Shown here one piece after another: positions 8,041 through 18,515 of a stretch of DNA of 64,000 nt; the first letter of the stretch is position 1; every line of letters begins with the position of its first letter. A program made the position numbers and the translations under genes. Origin of the DNA: Methylomonas sp. ZR1 (GTDB taxonomy: Bacteria > Pseudomonadota > Gammaproteobacteria > Methylococcales > Methylomonadaceae); contig NZ_RCST01000001.1 of the NCBI RefSeq assembly GCF_013141865.1, positions 1,302,001 to 1,366,000 on the forward strand, in the 5' to 3' direction. Below the pieces are notes generated by a model. That model worked only from the letters and a program-made list of their open reading frames with translations. It searched no databases and had not been told where the DNA came from.

Positions 8041-11000
8041 TCAGGCAGACTCGCTTTCCAGCATGTCTTTCACAATCGACAGGCTTTCCAAGCTCGCCAG
8101 ATTTTTATCGATAGACGGCAGGCCGGCCAAAGCTAAACGGTTGAATCTATCTTGTTCGATGATCCAGGCCGTGGAGCCTATCGAGTAAATGCTTTGCACG
8201 TCGCGCAGCATCAGCGTGGTTTTGTAGTCGTTCAGGCGTTTTTCCGCCATCAACGCGGCTAACTGACCATCATCGTATTGGCTGTAAGCTTCGCGGATAT
8301 TTTTAATCAGCGCGTCTTGCAGCTTGCGCGGACGTTCCATCACGAGCTTGTAGGCATGTTGATCAACTAAGGCTTCAGTAGCCGGTTGGCCGGCTTTAGT
8401 TAACTGATCGCGGGCAATTTGCTGGGCTTTATCGATCACCGCATAGCTGTTGATAAGCTTCAAGGTCAGATCGGTGTCGGTTTCGCCGTAACCGGGAATG
8501 GCGCCATCGAACAACGGGATGTTGCGTTTGTAAGCCTGTTTGATCTGCTCGATTTGTTTTTGCGCAAATGCCACCGACAACTCTTCGATCATCGCTTTGC
8601 GATCCAGCGCTTTGCTTAGGTATTCCGCCGTTTGCGTGCGATTTAACCAGAGCGGCAAGGCAAATTTGAAGTGCCGACGCTCGTTGGCCCAATTAGCCAG
8701 GATAGCCTTGGCTTTTTCCGAGTCGGTATGTTCAACATGTTGTTCCAGCATGTACAAAATAAATTGCTCATGGCTGCTTGCTAGGTCGTTGTCATCGGTC
8801 AAACTGTGTATGGATACCGAGGTATCGTCATACAAATCATTTAAACGATTGTCCGGGTCGTATTGGTAGGCGTTGCCGCCCGACATGCCGGTGCAGAAGC
8901 CTTTACCAAAGCCGCCCAGATTCAATACCGCGCCGTTAATCATGTATTCGCAGGCAAAATCGCCGACGCCTTCGACAACGGCCATAGCGCCAGAGTTACG
9001 CACGGCAAACCGGTCGCCGGCTTCGCCATTGATAAAGGTTTTGCCGCCGGAAGCGCCGAACAGAGCGAAGTTACCGATCAACACGTTCTCGCCAGGTAAC
9101 TTGGAGCCGCCACCGGGTGATTTAATCACGATGGTGCCGCCGCAAGCGGTTTTTCCGACACCGTCGTTGCAAGTGCCGGTGTGTTCCATGCGCATGCCGT
9201 CGTTGTTGAACGCGGCATAACTTTGGCCCGCCGAGCCATGGGTGCGAACGATAATTGTATCGTCGGCTAAATAGCGGCGACCATGTTGGTTGGTATAGAT
9301 GATGTTCGATTTAGCGACTTGCTCAGGGCTGAGTTCATAAGCCAATAAGCGTTCCAGATCGACTGCGGTTTGACCGCCGACGGTTTTGTTACGGTTGTTC
9401 AGTTTGAATTCGTCGCCTTCGACAAGTACTTGCTTTTGACCTTTTTCGAACAAGGCCGATTTAACGCGGGCAAAGATCAAATCGTCGATGGCGAAATCTT
9501 TTTCCAGATAAATCGGTTTCTCAATTTTGACAACCGGTACTTCCGCCAGTAGTTTTTGCAAATGGATTTGGCCGACCATGCTCGGATGGTCGATCAGATG
9601 CAGCAGCTCGGTTTTACCGCGAATTTCTTGCAAATTGGTGTAGCCTAAGTCTGCCAGGATTTCGCGCACTTCGTGGGCCAGGTTCATAAAGAACTGCGCC
9701 AACACGCGCGGGTCGCCTTTGAATTCCTCGTGTGCAGTGGTCAAACCGGCGGGGCAGCGGATGTTGCAGTTTTTCGCCATCACGCAACGCAGCATCATCA
9801 GGGCCGTGGTGCCGAACTCGAAGGAATCGCCGCCTAAAATAGCGGATTTGACGACGTCGGCACCGTTCTGGTGGGCCGCGCTGCAACGTATAATCACTTT
9901 ATCGCGCAAACCGTTGGCAGCGAGTGCTTGGTGCACTTCGGCTATGCCGATTTCCGGCGAACGACCGGTGTTTTTCAAACTGGTCACCGCCGCCGCGCCG
10001 GTACCGCCGGTGTTACCGGCTACGTTAATCACATCGGCACCGGCCTTGGCGACACCGACCGCGATAGTGCCGATACCTTCCGAAGATACCAGCTTGACCA
10101 CCACACGAACGCGGGCGGCTTTGGCATCGTGGATCAATTGGCCCAAGTCTTCGATCGAGTAAGTATCGTGGTGTGGCGGCGGACTCACCAATTCTACTTT
10201 GGGTGTGCCGCCACGCAGCGCAGCAATTTCAACCGATACTTTGGGTGCCGGTAATTGGCCGCCTTCGCCCGGTTTCGCACCTTGGCCGATTTTAATTTCG
10301 ATTTCTTCCAGATTTGGATCAGCCAGATAGCCGGCCCAGACTCCGAAGCGGCCGGACGCGAACTGTTTGATTTTACTGGAGCGTATCGTGCCAAAGCGGC
10401 TGGAGTGTTCACCACCTTCGCCGGAGTTACTCATGCCGCCGGCAATGTTAGTGCCTTGCGCCACGGCTTCGTGGGCTTCGGCCAGTAGCGCGCCGTGACT
10501 CATCGCGCCGGACGCGAAAGTCGGGGTGATTTGATGGGCAGGTTGCACGTAATCCAGCGCTATCCGCGAGCGGGCAGGGCGCACGTTGCTCAAATAGTGG
10601 TAAATCAGGCTGTCGCTGTCGTTCGCCCGCAGACTGATATTGTCGTTTTCCAGGTTTAAACCAAAATCGTTGCCGGCAAAACGCGCTTTCAGATGTTCTG
10701 CTAGTTGTTCCAGACGCGCTTTGCTTGAGTTCTCGGTAAACCGAATGCTGAAGACCACGCCGTTGCTTTTCTCGACTTGTAAGCCGCGGATCAGGTAGTT
10801 ATTGTTACCGTGTAAATCTTGGCTGCCCAGCAGGCGATCAAAATCGGCTTTGCTGTTAGCGGCGCTGACATCGGCTGGGAACTCCATTACGTCGCGCAAA
10901 GCAGCAGGACGGTTCGCGCGCTCCTGAGCCAGATTGTGGGTAAAGCTACGATAAGCCGGGGTAATGCCAAAAGCGTCGATTTGCTCGGGTGTGCGTTTTT

Positions 11001-13524
11001 CGTAGCCGAAATCCAAATAGGCGGTATCACTGGCTTCCGGCGCTTGTTGTGGCGCTATGTACATGATCGCTTCATCGGTCATGTTGATATATTCACGCAC
11101 CGCCGTATTGCCAAACGTGTGGCCGGCGCCTTCATTCCGCTCTTTGAATAATCCAAGGAATGGAATGTCGCTTTCGCTGGTGACGGACAGCGCCTTATGG
11201 TGCCATTCCGTTGCGCTGGCGGCGATGTCGCTGTATCGCACACCGCCCACCGAGGCATTGATGTTGGGGAAATACGGTTTTAGTTTTGGTTCGTCGGTAT
11301 CCAGGTAGTTGGATTCGAAAAACTCGCCGCCGATATAGCTTTCCGCGGTACACAGGCCGAATTTGCCCATGGTTTTCATCAGTGATTTTTCGACGCCTTT
11401 TTGAAAACTGTACAGGGCTTTTTGTTGCGCGGTCACATCGGCATATTCGGTAATTACCCGGTTATGCACGCTGAGCGGGCAGATCGCGGAGGCACCGAAG
11501 CCCAGAATGGTGGCGACGTCATGCGGGCTGGCTGCCTGGCCGGTTTCCATGATCAGCGAGCTGTTAAAGCGCAGACCATGTTTGACCAGATGCTGGTTGG
11601 CCGCAGCAATGGCGAGCAGCGCCGGGAGAGCTGCCTGGGATTTGCTGATGTTGGCATCGCTTAAAATGATAATGCCGGTATTGTCGCGCGCAGCTTGTTC
11701 GACTTGTATGCATACCGCTTGCAAGGCTTGTTCTAAAGCCAGTTCATTTTGCGCGGCATTGTCAAAGTTCGGAGTGTATAGCGCCTCAATAGTCGCGGTT
11801 TTTACCTGGCTTTGTCTGCGAATCTGCTCCAGTTGGGTGCGTTGCAGAATCGGCGATTCGATCATCAGCTGTTTGCTGCTTTGCGGCGCAAAAGTGGGTT
11901 TGGCGCCCAGGGCCACGCGCAAAGTCATGCCGTCGCTTTCCCTTAGGGAGTCCAGCGGCGGATTGGTCACTTGCGCAAAGCGTTGGCTGAAGTAACGCGA
12001 CATACCGCCTTCAGACGCGCTCAAAGCGTTCGGCGTCAGGCCGTAACCCATCGCGGAGACTTTTTCCAAGCCGGTTTGCAGGATAGGGTCCAGCAAAAAC
12101 TTAAAGCTTTCCTGGTTCAGCGAATAAGCTGTGTGACGTTGGTCGATATTCAGTTCATGCTCGTTACTGAGTTCCGAAAGCTCTACTTTGGGCAACTCGC
12201 TGATATGAACGCAGCTTTGTTTCAGCAGCGCTTTGTAGTCTCTTTCCTTAGCCAAACGTTCCATCACTTGATGGCTGTTGTAAGATTCACCGGTGCTATG
12301 GTCGAAATACAGCATGCCGCCTGCTTCGATGCGGCCGCGTTTGAGCACTTTTTCCGGTGGAAAATCGATCTGGCCCGCTTCGGACATCACCGCCAGGTAT
12401 TCTGCGGTTTCGACGGAGCGCAATGGTCTTAAGCCCAGGCGGTCCAGGCGCGCACCGACGCGAATGCCGTCATTGAAGATTAACGCGGCCGGGCCGTCGT
12501 TTTTCTCTTCGTACAGGCTGAAATATTCCAGCATCGCGCGTACATCTTCCGATAGGGTGCTATCGTTTTCCCAAGCCGGTGGCATCATCGCCAAAATAGC
12601 GGTGACAATGTCTAGTTGATCTTCGTTGATCCGGCGGGTCAGGGTTTGATCCAGGCGGCCGGAATCGGATTGGCCGCAAGGAAACACCACATGTTTGTTG
12701 TTTTGCCGAGCAATGGCGTTTTCGCTGAGGCGGTTTTTCTTGTCGGTGTTCAGCTCGCCGTTGTGTGCCATATACCGAAAAGGCTGCGCCATCATCGTCG
12801 CCGGTGCGGTATTAGTGGAAAAACGGGTATGGAAAAACAGCGTACTGATTTCGTGGTCCGCGTCGTACAAATCGACAAAGTAGGGGATGACTTCGAATGA
12901 GTTCAGGCGGCCTTTGTAAACTTGGGTGCGGGAACTCATGGATAACGGGTAAAAGCCATTCAGTTCCGGGCGAGTAAAGCCATGGGCTTCAATAGTCAGC
13001 AGCGCAGACTGAATATGTCTTTCAAAAGCCTCGTGACTGGCATCTTTGAGGGATTTTGGCCGGCCGAAAATGACCTGTTTGATCGGTAATTGCGCGCGCA
13101 ACGCTGCCGCATTCAACACCGAGCTGTCAACAGGCACTTCCCGCCATTTGATAATCGGCAGATCGAATTCCAGAAATTGTTCTTCGACTAGTTTTTGTGC
13201 CTCAGAATCGTAATGCGCGTGATCTTCCGGGAAGAAAAAGTTGGCTACGCCGAATTGCCCCAGTTCCAGGTCCGCATTCCCTGTGGCCTTACGGAAAAAC
13301 TTCAGAGACAAATCGATATTAACGCCGGCGCCGTCGCCTATACCTTCCGCGCTCATGCCGCCGCGATGAGGAATAGTACACAAGGCTTCGTGTGACTTGA
13401 CTAGGAGCTCGTGAGTCTGTTTGCTGTCTTTGCGGGTGATAAATCCAACACCGCAGCTGTCCTGGGAAAGATCAGCGTCGTAAAGCATGTGTATTGCGTT
13501 AATTTTCTGGGCGTTTTTAATCAT
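8041..13524 (-). CDS. gltB: GltB-type glutamate synthase large subunit with C-terminal extension
   Basis: A 1827-residue protein, about 300 residues longer than a usual GltB (near 1500). The N-terminal amidotransferase begins with a short propeptide ahead of Cys24 (DSCGVGF), the expected glutamine-hydrolysing nucleophile. The FMN/synthase domain has GMSNSGEGGEHSSRFG, IKIGQGAKPGEGGQLP, GGTPKVELVSPPPHHD and VAGNTGGTGAA. The 3Fe-4S cluster site is C-x5-C-x3-C (CVMAKNCNIRC), one residue shorter in the second gap than the common spacing. The GXGXG C-terminal domain follows (GPGG-like and FGASGGKTFINGEAGDRF). The last roughly 270 residues are a helical extension I do not recognise. No gltD lies beside it; instead a diflavin reductase follows in the same direction. 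Confidence 0.85.
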   Translation of the reverse strand: MIKNAQKINAIHMLYDADLSQDSCGVGFITRKDSKQTHELLVKSHEALCTIPHRGGMSAEGIGDGAGVNIDLSLKFFRKATGNADLELGQFGVANFFFPEDHAHYDSEAQKLVEEQFLEFDLPIIKWREVPVDSSVLNAAALRAQLPIKQVIFGRPKSLKDASHEAFERHIQSALLTIEAHGFTRPELNGFYPLSMSSRTQVYKGRLNSFEVIPYFVDLYDADHEISTLFFHTRFSTNTAPATMMAQPFRYMAHNGELNTDKKNRLSENAIARQNNKHVVFPCGQSDSGRLDQTLTRRINEDQLDIVTAILAMMPPAWENDSTLSEDVRAMLEYFSLYEEKNDGPAALIFNDGIRVGARLDRLGLRPLRSVETAEYLAVMSEAGQIDFPPEKVLKRGRIEAGGMLYFDHSTGESYNSHQVMERLAKERDYKALLKQSCVHISELPKVELSELSNEHELNIDQRHTAYSLNQESFKFLLDPILQTGLEKVSAMGYGLTPNALSASEGGMSRYFSQRFAQVTNPPLDSLRESDGMTLRVALGAKPTFAPQSSKQLMIESPILQRTQLEQIRRQSQVKTATIEALYTPNFDNAAQNELALEQALQAVCIQVEQAARDNTGIIILSDANISKSQAALPALLAIAAANQHLVKHGLRFNSSLIMETGQAASPHDVATILGFGASAICPLSVHNRVITEYADVTAQQKALYSFQKGVEKSLMKTMGKFGLCTAESYIGGEFFESNYLDTDEPKLKPYFPNINASVGGVRYSDIAASATEWHHKALSVTSESDIPFLGLFKERNEGAGHTFGNTAVREYINMTDEAIMYIAPQQAPEASDTAYLDFGYEKRTPEQIDAFGITPAYRSFTHNLAQERANRPAALRDVMEFPADVSAANSKADFDRLLGSQDLHGNNNYLIRGLQVEKSNGVVFSIRFTENSSKARLEQLAEHLKARFAGNDFGLNLENDNISLRANDSDSLIYHYLSNVRPARSRIALDYVQPAHQITPTFASGAMSHGALLAEAHEAVAQGTNIAGGMSNSGEGGEHSSRFGTIRSSKIKQFASGRFGVWAGYLADPNLEEIEIKIGQGAKPGEGGQLPAPKVSVEIAALRGGTPKVELVSPPPHHDTYSIEDLGQLIHDAKAARVRVVVKLVSSEGIGTIAVGVAKAGADVINVAGNTGGTGAAAVTSLKNTGRSPEIGIAEVHQALAANGLRDKVIIRCSAAHQNGADVVKSAILGGDSFEFGTTALMMLRCVMAKNCNIRCPAGLTTAHEEFKGDPRVLAQFFMNLAHEVREILADLGYTNLQEIRGKTELLHLIDHPSMVGQIHLQKLLAEVPVVKIEKPIYLEKDFAIDDLIFARVKSALFEKGQKQVLVEGDEFKLNNRNKTVGGQTAVDLERLLAYELSPEQVAKSNIIYTNQHGRRYLADDTIIVRTHGSAGQSYAAFNNDGMRMEHTGTCNDGVGKTACGGTIVIKSPGGGSKLPGENVLIGNFALFGASGGKTFINGEAGDRFAVRNSGAMAVVEGVGDFACEYMINGAVLNLGGFGKGFCTGMSGGNAYQYDPDNRLNDLYDDTSVSIHSLTDDNDLASSHEQFILYMLEQHVEHTDSEKAKAILANWANERRHFKFALPLWLNRTQTAEYLSKALDRKAMIEELSVAFAQKQIEQIKQAYKRNIPLFDGAIPGYGETDTDLTLKLINSYAVIDKAQQIARDQLTKAGQPATEALVDQHAYKLVMERPRKLQDALIKNIREAYSQYDDGQLAALMAEKRLNDYKTTLMLRDVQSIYSIGSTAWIIEQDRFNRLALAGLPSIDKNLASLESLSIVKDMLESESA

Positions 13525-13775
13525 TGCTATCCAGATCCTCTCATACTGAATAAAGCGCTAGCCGGTATTTTCCTTACCAGTAGTGCCGTTTATGGTTTTT
13601 CTGCCTGCTGCGTGTTAGAGTCGTCCCATGCGGCGAGAATCCCTGATTAACTTCGGAATTTCAGTTGGCGAAACTTTGTAATTCTACCATGTGGCGCGGC
13701 CTCTGTCATTCCGTAAAGCCAATGGCGGCGTCGTTCTCTCGTCTGGTCTCTAGTTTTAAAACTTTGTGAAGAAAT

Positions 13776-14996
13776 ATGAAAGAACAATTTGATGTGGTGA
13801 TCGTCGGCGGAGGGATGGTGGGTGCCGCCGTGGCTTGTTGTCTGGGTGGTAGCGAGTTAAAAGTCGCTGTGATAGAAGCGCAGGTTCCGGAAGCTTTTGC
13901 CAGCGATCAGCCACATGATTTAAGGGTTTCGGCACTCAGTATTGCCTCGAAAAATATTCTGGAAGCAGTAGGCGCTTGGGAAGGCGTGACATCGCGGCGT
14001 TATTGCCCGTTCAAGCGCATGCGGGTTTGGGAAACAGCCGGTGATACGACTTTTAATAGCGATGACATTCGCTATCCCGAGTTGGGCTATATCGTCGAAA
14101 ATCGCATCACCCAGCTGGCGTTGCTGGATAGATTGCCCCATTTCGAAAATATCGAATTGCTGATGCCGCAGACCATCAGCAAGATCAATTACGATGGCCA
14201 CGAATCGGAGTTGATATTAGCGGACGGGCGGGTGCTTCAGGCAAAATTGCTGGTGGCGGCGGACGGTGGACAGTCCCGAGTCAGGCAGGCGGTAGGTTTG
14301 GGTGTGACTAGTTGGGATTATAACCAGCACGCTTTGGTTATTTACACAGAGACCGCCTATCCGCAGCAAGACATTACCTGGCAGCGCTTTGTGTCCAGTG
14401 GTCCGCAAGCCTTTTTGCCGTTGACAGGTAATTATGGTTCCATCGTTTGGTATCAATCCCCCGATGAAGTTCGGCGTTTACAAGCCTTGTCTTACGAGCA
14501 ATTGCGGGATGAGCTGGTAGCGGCTTTCCCTGATTGCCTGGGCGAGGTCAAGCAGGTGTTAGGTGTGGCGAGCTTCCCGCTAAAGCGGCAGCATGCGCAA
14601 CGCTATGTGAAACAAGGTGTGGCTTTGGTGGGTGATGCGGCGCACATGATTAACCCATTGGCCGGGCAGGGCGTGAATATCGGCTTACTGGACGCTGCGG
14701 CGTTGGCGGAGATTCTGGTGGATGCGCATAAACGCGGTCAGAATATTGCGGATTTGGCGGTGTTGCAGCGTTATGAAGCGATGCGTCGCAACGAAAATCT
14801 AAAAATGATGACCCTGATGGATGTGTTTTATAAATCGTTTAGTAACGATATTTTGCCGATCAAATTTTTAAGAAACCTTGGGCTTGGATTGGCGCAGCGC
14901 ATCACCCCAGCGCGCAATAAAGCTATGAAGGCTGCGATGGGGCTGGAAGGTCGTCTGCCGAAATTGGCGCGTGGTGAGTCCTTGTTGGCAAGATAG
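13776..14996 (+). CDS. UbiH/UbiF/VisC-family FAD-dependent hydroxylase
   Basis: A 406-residue flavoprotein monooxygenase. The N-terminal dinucleotide motif is VVIVGGGMVGAAVAC. The mid-region has LRVSALSIAS and the second FAD motif is VALVGDAAHMINPLAGQGVN followed by GLLDAAALAEIL, diagnostic of the UbiH/COQ6 family. These enzymes hydroxylate the aromatic ring during ubiquinone synthesis. Which position (UbiH, UbiI or UbiF role) cannot be told from sequence alone. It is divergent from gltB across a 251-base region and its 3' end nearly touches the convergent glnD. Confidence 0.88.
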   Translation: MKEQFDVVIVGGGMVGAAVACCLGGSELKVAVIEAQVPEAFASDQPHDLRVSALSIASKNILEAVGAWEGVTSRRYCPFKRMRVWETAGDTTFNSDDIRYPELGYIVENRITQLALLDRLPHFENIELLMPQTISKINYDGHESELILADGRVLQAKLLVAADGGQSRVRQAVGLGVTSWDYNQHALVIYTETAYPQQDITWQRFVSSGPQAFLPLTGNYGSIVWYQSPDEVRRLQALSYEQLRDELVAAFPDCLGEVKQVLGVASFPLKRQHAQRYVKQGVALVGDAAHMINPLAGQGVNIGLLDAAALAEILVDAHKRGQNIADLAVLQRYEAMRRNENLKMMTLMDVFYKSFSNDILPIKFLRNLGLGLAQRITPARNKAMKAAMGLEGRLPKLARGESLLAR

Positions 14997-15001
14997 CGTC
15001 T

Positions 15002-17647
15002 CTAACCCTTAAGGCTCAAATATCTCAACATCGTGGTGCGTATCTGGGCCTTCTTATCTTCATTGCTGATCGGTAGCGACTGCTGGTCGCTGATGTAGAA
15101 CATGTCTTCCGCGCGACTGCCTATCGTGGTGATTTTTGCGTCGTGCAGTTGAATATCCAGCTCCGTAAACGCCTTACCTATGGTCGATAGCAAGCCGGCG
15201 CGGTCCGTCGTCACTAATTCGATGACGGTGTGTTTATGCGACGGATCTTCCAGAAAGGTGATGCTGGTTTCTATCGGAAAGTGTCGGGCCTGGCGGGACT
15301 GCTTGTGGATATTCTTTGACGCTTTCACTTTTTTGGCGATTAAGCCTTGGCGTAGCGAGGTGCAGATATGTACTTCGCGATACAAGTCGTTAATGGCTTC
15401 GCCGGATTGTTCCAAAACCTGAAAACTGTTCAGTACGTATTGATCGGCAGTCGTGATGATTCTGGCATCCAGAATTGTGAGGCCCAAATGGTCCAGGGTG
15501 GCGGTGGAAATCGAAAAAATCTGCGCTTCGTTGCGGGTGTAAACGAAAATCTCCGCACTGCCGCGCTGGGTTTGCGGGCGCAGTAATACCAACGGCAGTT
15601 CGCTTTCCTGGCAAGCCGCGATGGCGATGGTGTGCCAGGCGATTTCGTCCGCAGAATAGCGCAGAAAATAGTCGTCGCTGAGATGCTGCCACGACTGCGT
15701 GATATTGGTTTTGGATATACCCAGTTTCAAAAGCTCGTCGCCCGCTTCTTTTTTGTTTTCCTGTACCCGTTCCGAGCGGGCCACCGGATTTTGCAGGCCG
15801 CGGTGCAAGGCTTGGTGGGTGGAAATATACAAGTCTTTAAGCAATACGTCTTTCCAGGCATTCCATAAGCTAGGGTTGGTGGCGCGAATGTCCGCCACTG
15901 TCAGTAGATATAAATAATTTAGCCGCTCTATACTGCCGACTTCTTGGGCGAAGGTGTGGATGACGTCCGGGTCGCTAATATCCTTGCGTTGTGCGGTCAT
16001 TGACATCAACAGGTGCTGACGAACCAGCCAAGTGATCAACTTGGTATCGTGGCTTGATAATTCGTGTTGCTGGCAAAAGTTGTTGGCAATGGTTTCGCCG
16101 AGCGTGGAATGATCCCCGCCCCTGCCTTTGGCTATGTCGTGAAACATGGCGGCGATGTACAAAATGTCAGGCTTTGAAATCAGTAAAAAAATATTATTGC
16201 AAAACGGCAATTCCTTGTTGTGTTTGGCCAGCGAGAAGCGCCGCAAATTACGGATAACAAACAGAGTGTGCTCGTCCACGGTATAGATGTGGAATAGGTC
16301 GTATTGCATACGCGCCACAATATTGGCGAAATCCGGCAAATAGGCGGCGAGTACGCCGTAGCGGTTCATGCGCTTGAGTTGGCTGGTAATGCCGCGGGGT
16401 TGTCTGAGAATATCCATAAACAGGCGATTGGCCTGTTTGTTGGTACGGAAGTCGGCATTGATCAGGTGCAGATTTTTGCGAATCAAGCGGATGGTGCTGG
16501 CGCGAATTCCTTTCAAAGAGGGTGATTGTTGCAAGATTAAAAAAATTTCGAGCAAAGCTAATGGTTGTTTTTGAAATACGTCTTTGTGGCTGACTTCCAG
16601 ATAGCCGTCAATCGATGAAAAATTGGCGGTGATAGGGATGGGAGTTAGGCTTTCCTTGTTGCTGATCAGTCTCTCGTTCAGCAGTTGCAAGAGCATTTCA
16701 TTCAGGCGTTCAATGTCCACGACAGTTTTGAAGTAAAACTGCATGAATTGCTCGACGTCGGGTTGTTCGTTTTTATCGATGTAACCGAACTGGCTGGCAA
16801 GCTCGCGTTGGTAATCGAACACCAATCGGTCTTCGCAGCGGTTGGTCAGATTGTGCAGTGCAAAGCGCAGGCGCCAGAGGATGTCGCGAGCGGTAATAAG
16901 ATTGTCGTATTCCGATTTCGGTAAAAAACCGTACTTGATCAACTCGCGGAGAGAGGATGCGTTGTAATGGCGCTTGAATACCCAGCTGATGACCTGCAAG
17001 TCGCGAAGTCCACCAGGGCCTTCCTTAATGTTGGGCTCCAGGTTGTAAGCCGTATCATGGTACTTACTGTAACGCTTTTGCTGTTCGGCCATTTTGGCTG
17101 GAAAAAATTGTTCCGATGGCCAGAGTGTTTCAGAATTTATCTGGTGTTTTAGATCGCTAAATAGTTCGGAGTTGCCTGTAATCAGGCGCATTTCCAGCAG
17201 GTTGGTAAAGACGGTTTGGTCGTCCGCAGCAACCGCCAGGCACTCTGCTACGGAGCGTGTACTGAGTCCTGGTTTTAAGCCAATGTCCCAAAGAAAATTA
17301 CAAAAACTGGATACCGGCTGTTGAAAGTCTATCGGGTTGGCGGCGTCTAGCAGCACCAAGATATCGATATCCGAGTAGGGAAACAATTCGCTTCTGCCAT
17401 ATCCGCCGGTCGCAATCAGGCTATGGCGGCTAGCGGCTGCGTCGAGGAAATGTAGCCAGCAGGCGGTCAATAGATTATCGATGAAGCGAGCTTTCTCGGT
17501 CAGCAAGCCGACGGTCGCCTGGTCCGGGTTAAAGCGCATTTTTAACTGCGCATTTTCTTCGTTAATCGCATTTTTGAATTTGGCGACCGGATTTTCGCCT
17601 GCAAAGCAGTCGAGAAAATCGTTTTCGGTGAACAGCGCTTGGCTCAC
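15002..17647 (-). CDS. glnD: Bifunctional uridylyltransferase/uridylyl-removing enzyme GlnD
   Basis: 881 residues from a GTG start at 17647. That codon overlaps the map stop by four bases (GTGA), which decides the start over a longer frame beginning inside map. The nucleotidyltransferase site is GGYGRSELFPYSDIDIL. A glutamine-synthetase-adenylyltransferase-like linker follows, then the HD domain (FHDIAKGRGGDHSTLG), then two ACT domains near the C-terminus (IFSISTATLDHLGLTILDA; ELVTTDRAGLLSTIGKAF). GlnD senses glutamine and uridylylates or de-uridylylates PII proteins, controlling glutamine synthetase. Length fits the family. It is translationally coupled to map. Confidence 0.95.
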   Translation of the reverse strand: MSQALFTENDFLDCFAGENPVAKFKNAINEENAQLKMRFNPDQATVGLLTEKARFIDNLLTACWLHFLDAAASRHSLIATGGYGRSELFPYSDIDILVLLDAANPIDFQQPVSSFCNFLWDIGLKPGLSTRSVAECLAVAADDQTVFTNLLEMRLITGNSELFSDLKHQINSETLWPSEQFFPAKMAEQQKRYSKYHDTAYNLEPNIKEGPGGLRDLQVISWVFKRHYNASSLRELIKYGFLPKSEYDNLITARDILWRLRFALHNLTNRCEDRLVFDYQRELASQFGYIDKNEQPDVEQFMQFYFKTVVDIERLNEMLLQLLNERLISNKESLTPIPITANFSSIDGYLEVSHKDVFQKQPLALLEIFLILQQSPSLKGIRASTIRLIRKNLHLINADFRTNKQANRLFMDILRQPRGITSQLKRMNRYGVLAAYLPDFANIVARMQYDLFHIYTVDEHTLFVIRNLRRFSLAKHNKELPFCNNIFLLISKPDILYIAAMFHDIAKGRGGDHSTLGETIANNFCQQHELSSHDTKLITWLVRQHLLMSMTAQRKDISDPDVIHTFAQEVGSIERLNYLYLLTVADIRATNPSLWNAWKDVLLKDLYISTHQALHRGLQNPVARSERVQENKKEAGDELLKLGISKTNITQSWQHLSDDYFLRYSADEIAWHTIAIAACQESELPLVLLRPQTQRGSAEIFVYTRNEAQIFSISTATLDHLGLTILDARIITTADQYVLNSFQVLEQSGEAINDLYREVHICTSLRQGLIAKKVKASKNIHKQSRQARHFPIETSITFLEDPSHKHTVIELVTTDRAGLLSTIGKAFTELDIQLHDAKITTIGSRAEDMFYISDQQSLPISNEDKKAQIRTTMLRYLSLKG

Positions 17648-18408
17648 AGTTCTTCCTGTCTCAGCGTCAAAATCTCGAAGCCGGTGTCGGTCACCAAAAT
17701 CGTGTGCTCCCATTGTGCTGACAAGCTGCGGTCCTTAGTCACTGCCGTCCAGCCGTCGGCGAGGATCTTCATATGGCGTTTGCCTTGATTGAGCATGGGT
17801 TCTATCGTAAAAATCATGCCGGGCTCGATTATTTCGCCTTCACCGCGTTTGCCGAAATGCATCACGTGTGGGTCTTCGTGAAATTTTTTGCCGATGCCGT
17901 GACCGCAGAACTCTCTGACGATAGAGTAGCGATTGCTTTCCGCGTGTTTTTGAATGGCGTGGCCTATGTCGCCCAGGCGGGCGCCGGGTTTGACTTCCGC
18001 TATACCCAAAAACAGGCATTCGCGGGTGATGTCTACCAAGCGTTTGGCGTGTGGGCTGACCTCGCCGATGCAAAACATCTTGCTGGTGTCACCGTGGTAA
18101 CCGTCTTTAATCACCGTGATATCGATGTTGACGATGTCGCCGTTCTTTAGCTTTTTCTCGCTGGGAATACCGTGGCAAATCTGTTGATTAATGGATGTGC
18201 AAATCGACTTAGGGAAGCCGCGATAATTCAAGGGCGCGGGAATGGCTTGTTGCGCATCGACGATGTAGTCGTGGCAGATTTGGTCAAGCTCTTCGGTGGA
18301 TATGCCGGCAACGACGTAGGGGGCGATCATTTCAAGTACTTCGGCGGCCAGTTTTCCGGCAACGCGCATCTTGTCGATTTCTTCAGCGGTTTTTATGGTA
18401 ATAGTCAT
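17644..18408 (-). CDS. map: Methionine aminopeptidase, type I
   Basis: A 254-residue protein with the type I fold: DEIDKMRVAGKLAAEVL, then the metal ligands in NIDITVIKDGYHGDTSKMF (two Asp), CGHGIGKKFHEDP (His) and TIEPML and WEHTILVT (two Glu). It removes initiator methionine from nascent proteins in the cytoplasm. It is divergent from rpsB, a common arrangement in proteobacteria, and its stop overlaps the glnD start. Confidence 0.96.
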   Translation of the reverse strand: MTITIKTAEEIDKMRVAGKLAAEVLEMIAPYVVAGISTEELDQICHDYIVDAQQAIPAPLNYRGFPKSICTSINQQICHGIPSEKKLKNGDIVNIDITVIKDGYHGDTSKMFCIGEVSPHAKRLVDITRECLFLGIAEVKPGARLGDIGHAIQKHAESNRYSIVREFCGHGIGKKFHEDPHVMHFGKRGEGEIIEPGMIFTIEPMLNQGKRHMKILADGWTAVTKDRSLSAQWEHTILVTDTGFEILTLRQEEL

Positions 18409-18515
18409 CGGCAGGTGGCTAATTATTAGGATAAAAGCGGGTGCGGGCCTGGTTTTGCTATTTAATCAAGATGCTCTCGCAGGCAGGCGCCGACAGGAGT
18501 CTATCAGACTTGAAG

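Noticed and set aside
7147..8136. 329-residue plus-strand frame opposite the diflavin reductase
   Set aside because: Shadow of a well-conserved gene on the other strand; composition and lack of any domain argue against coding.
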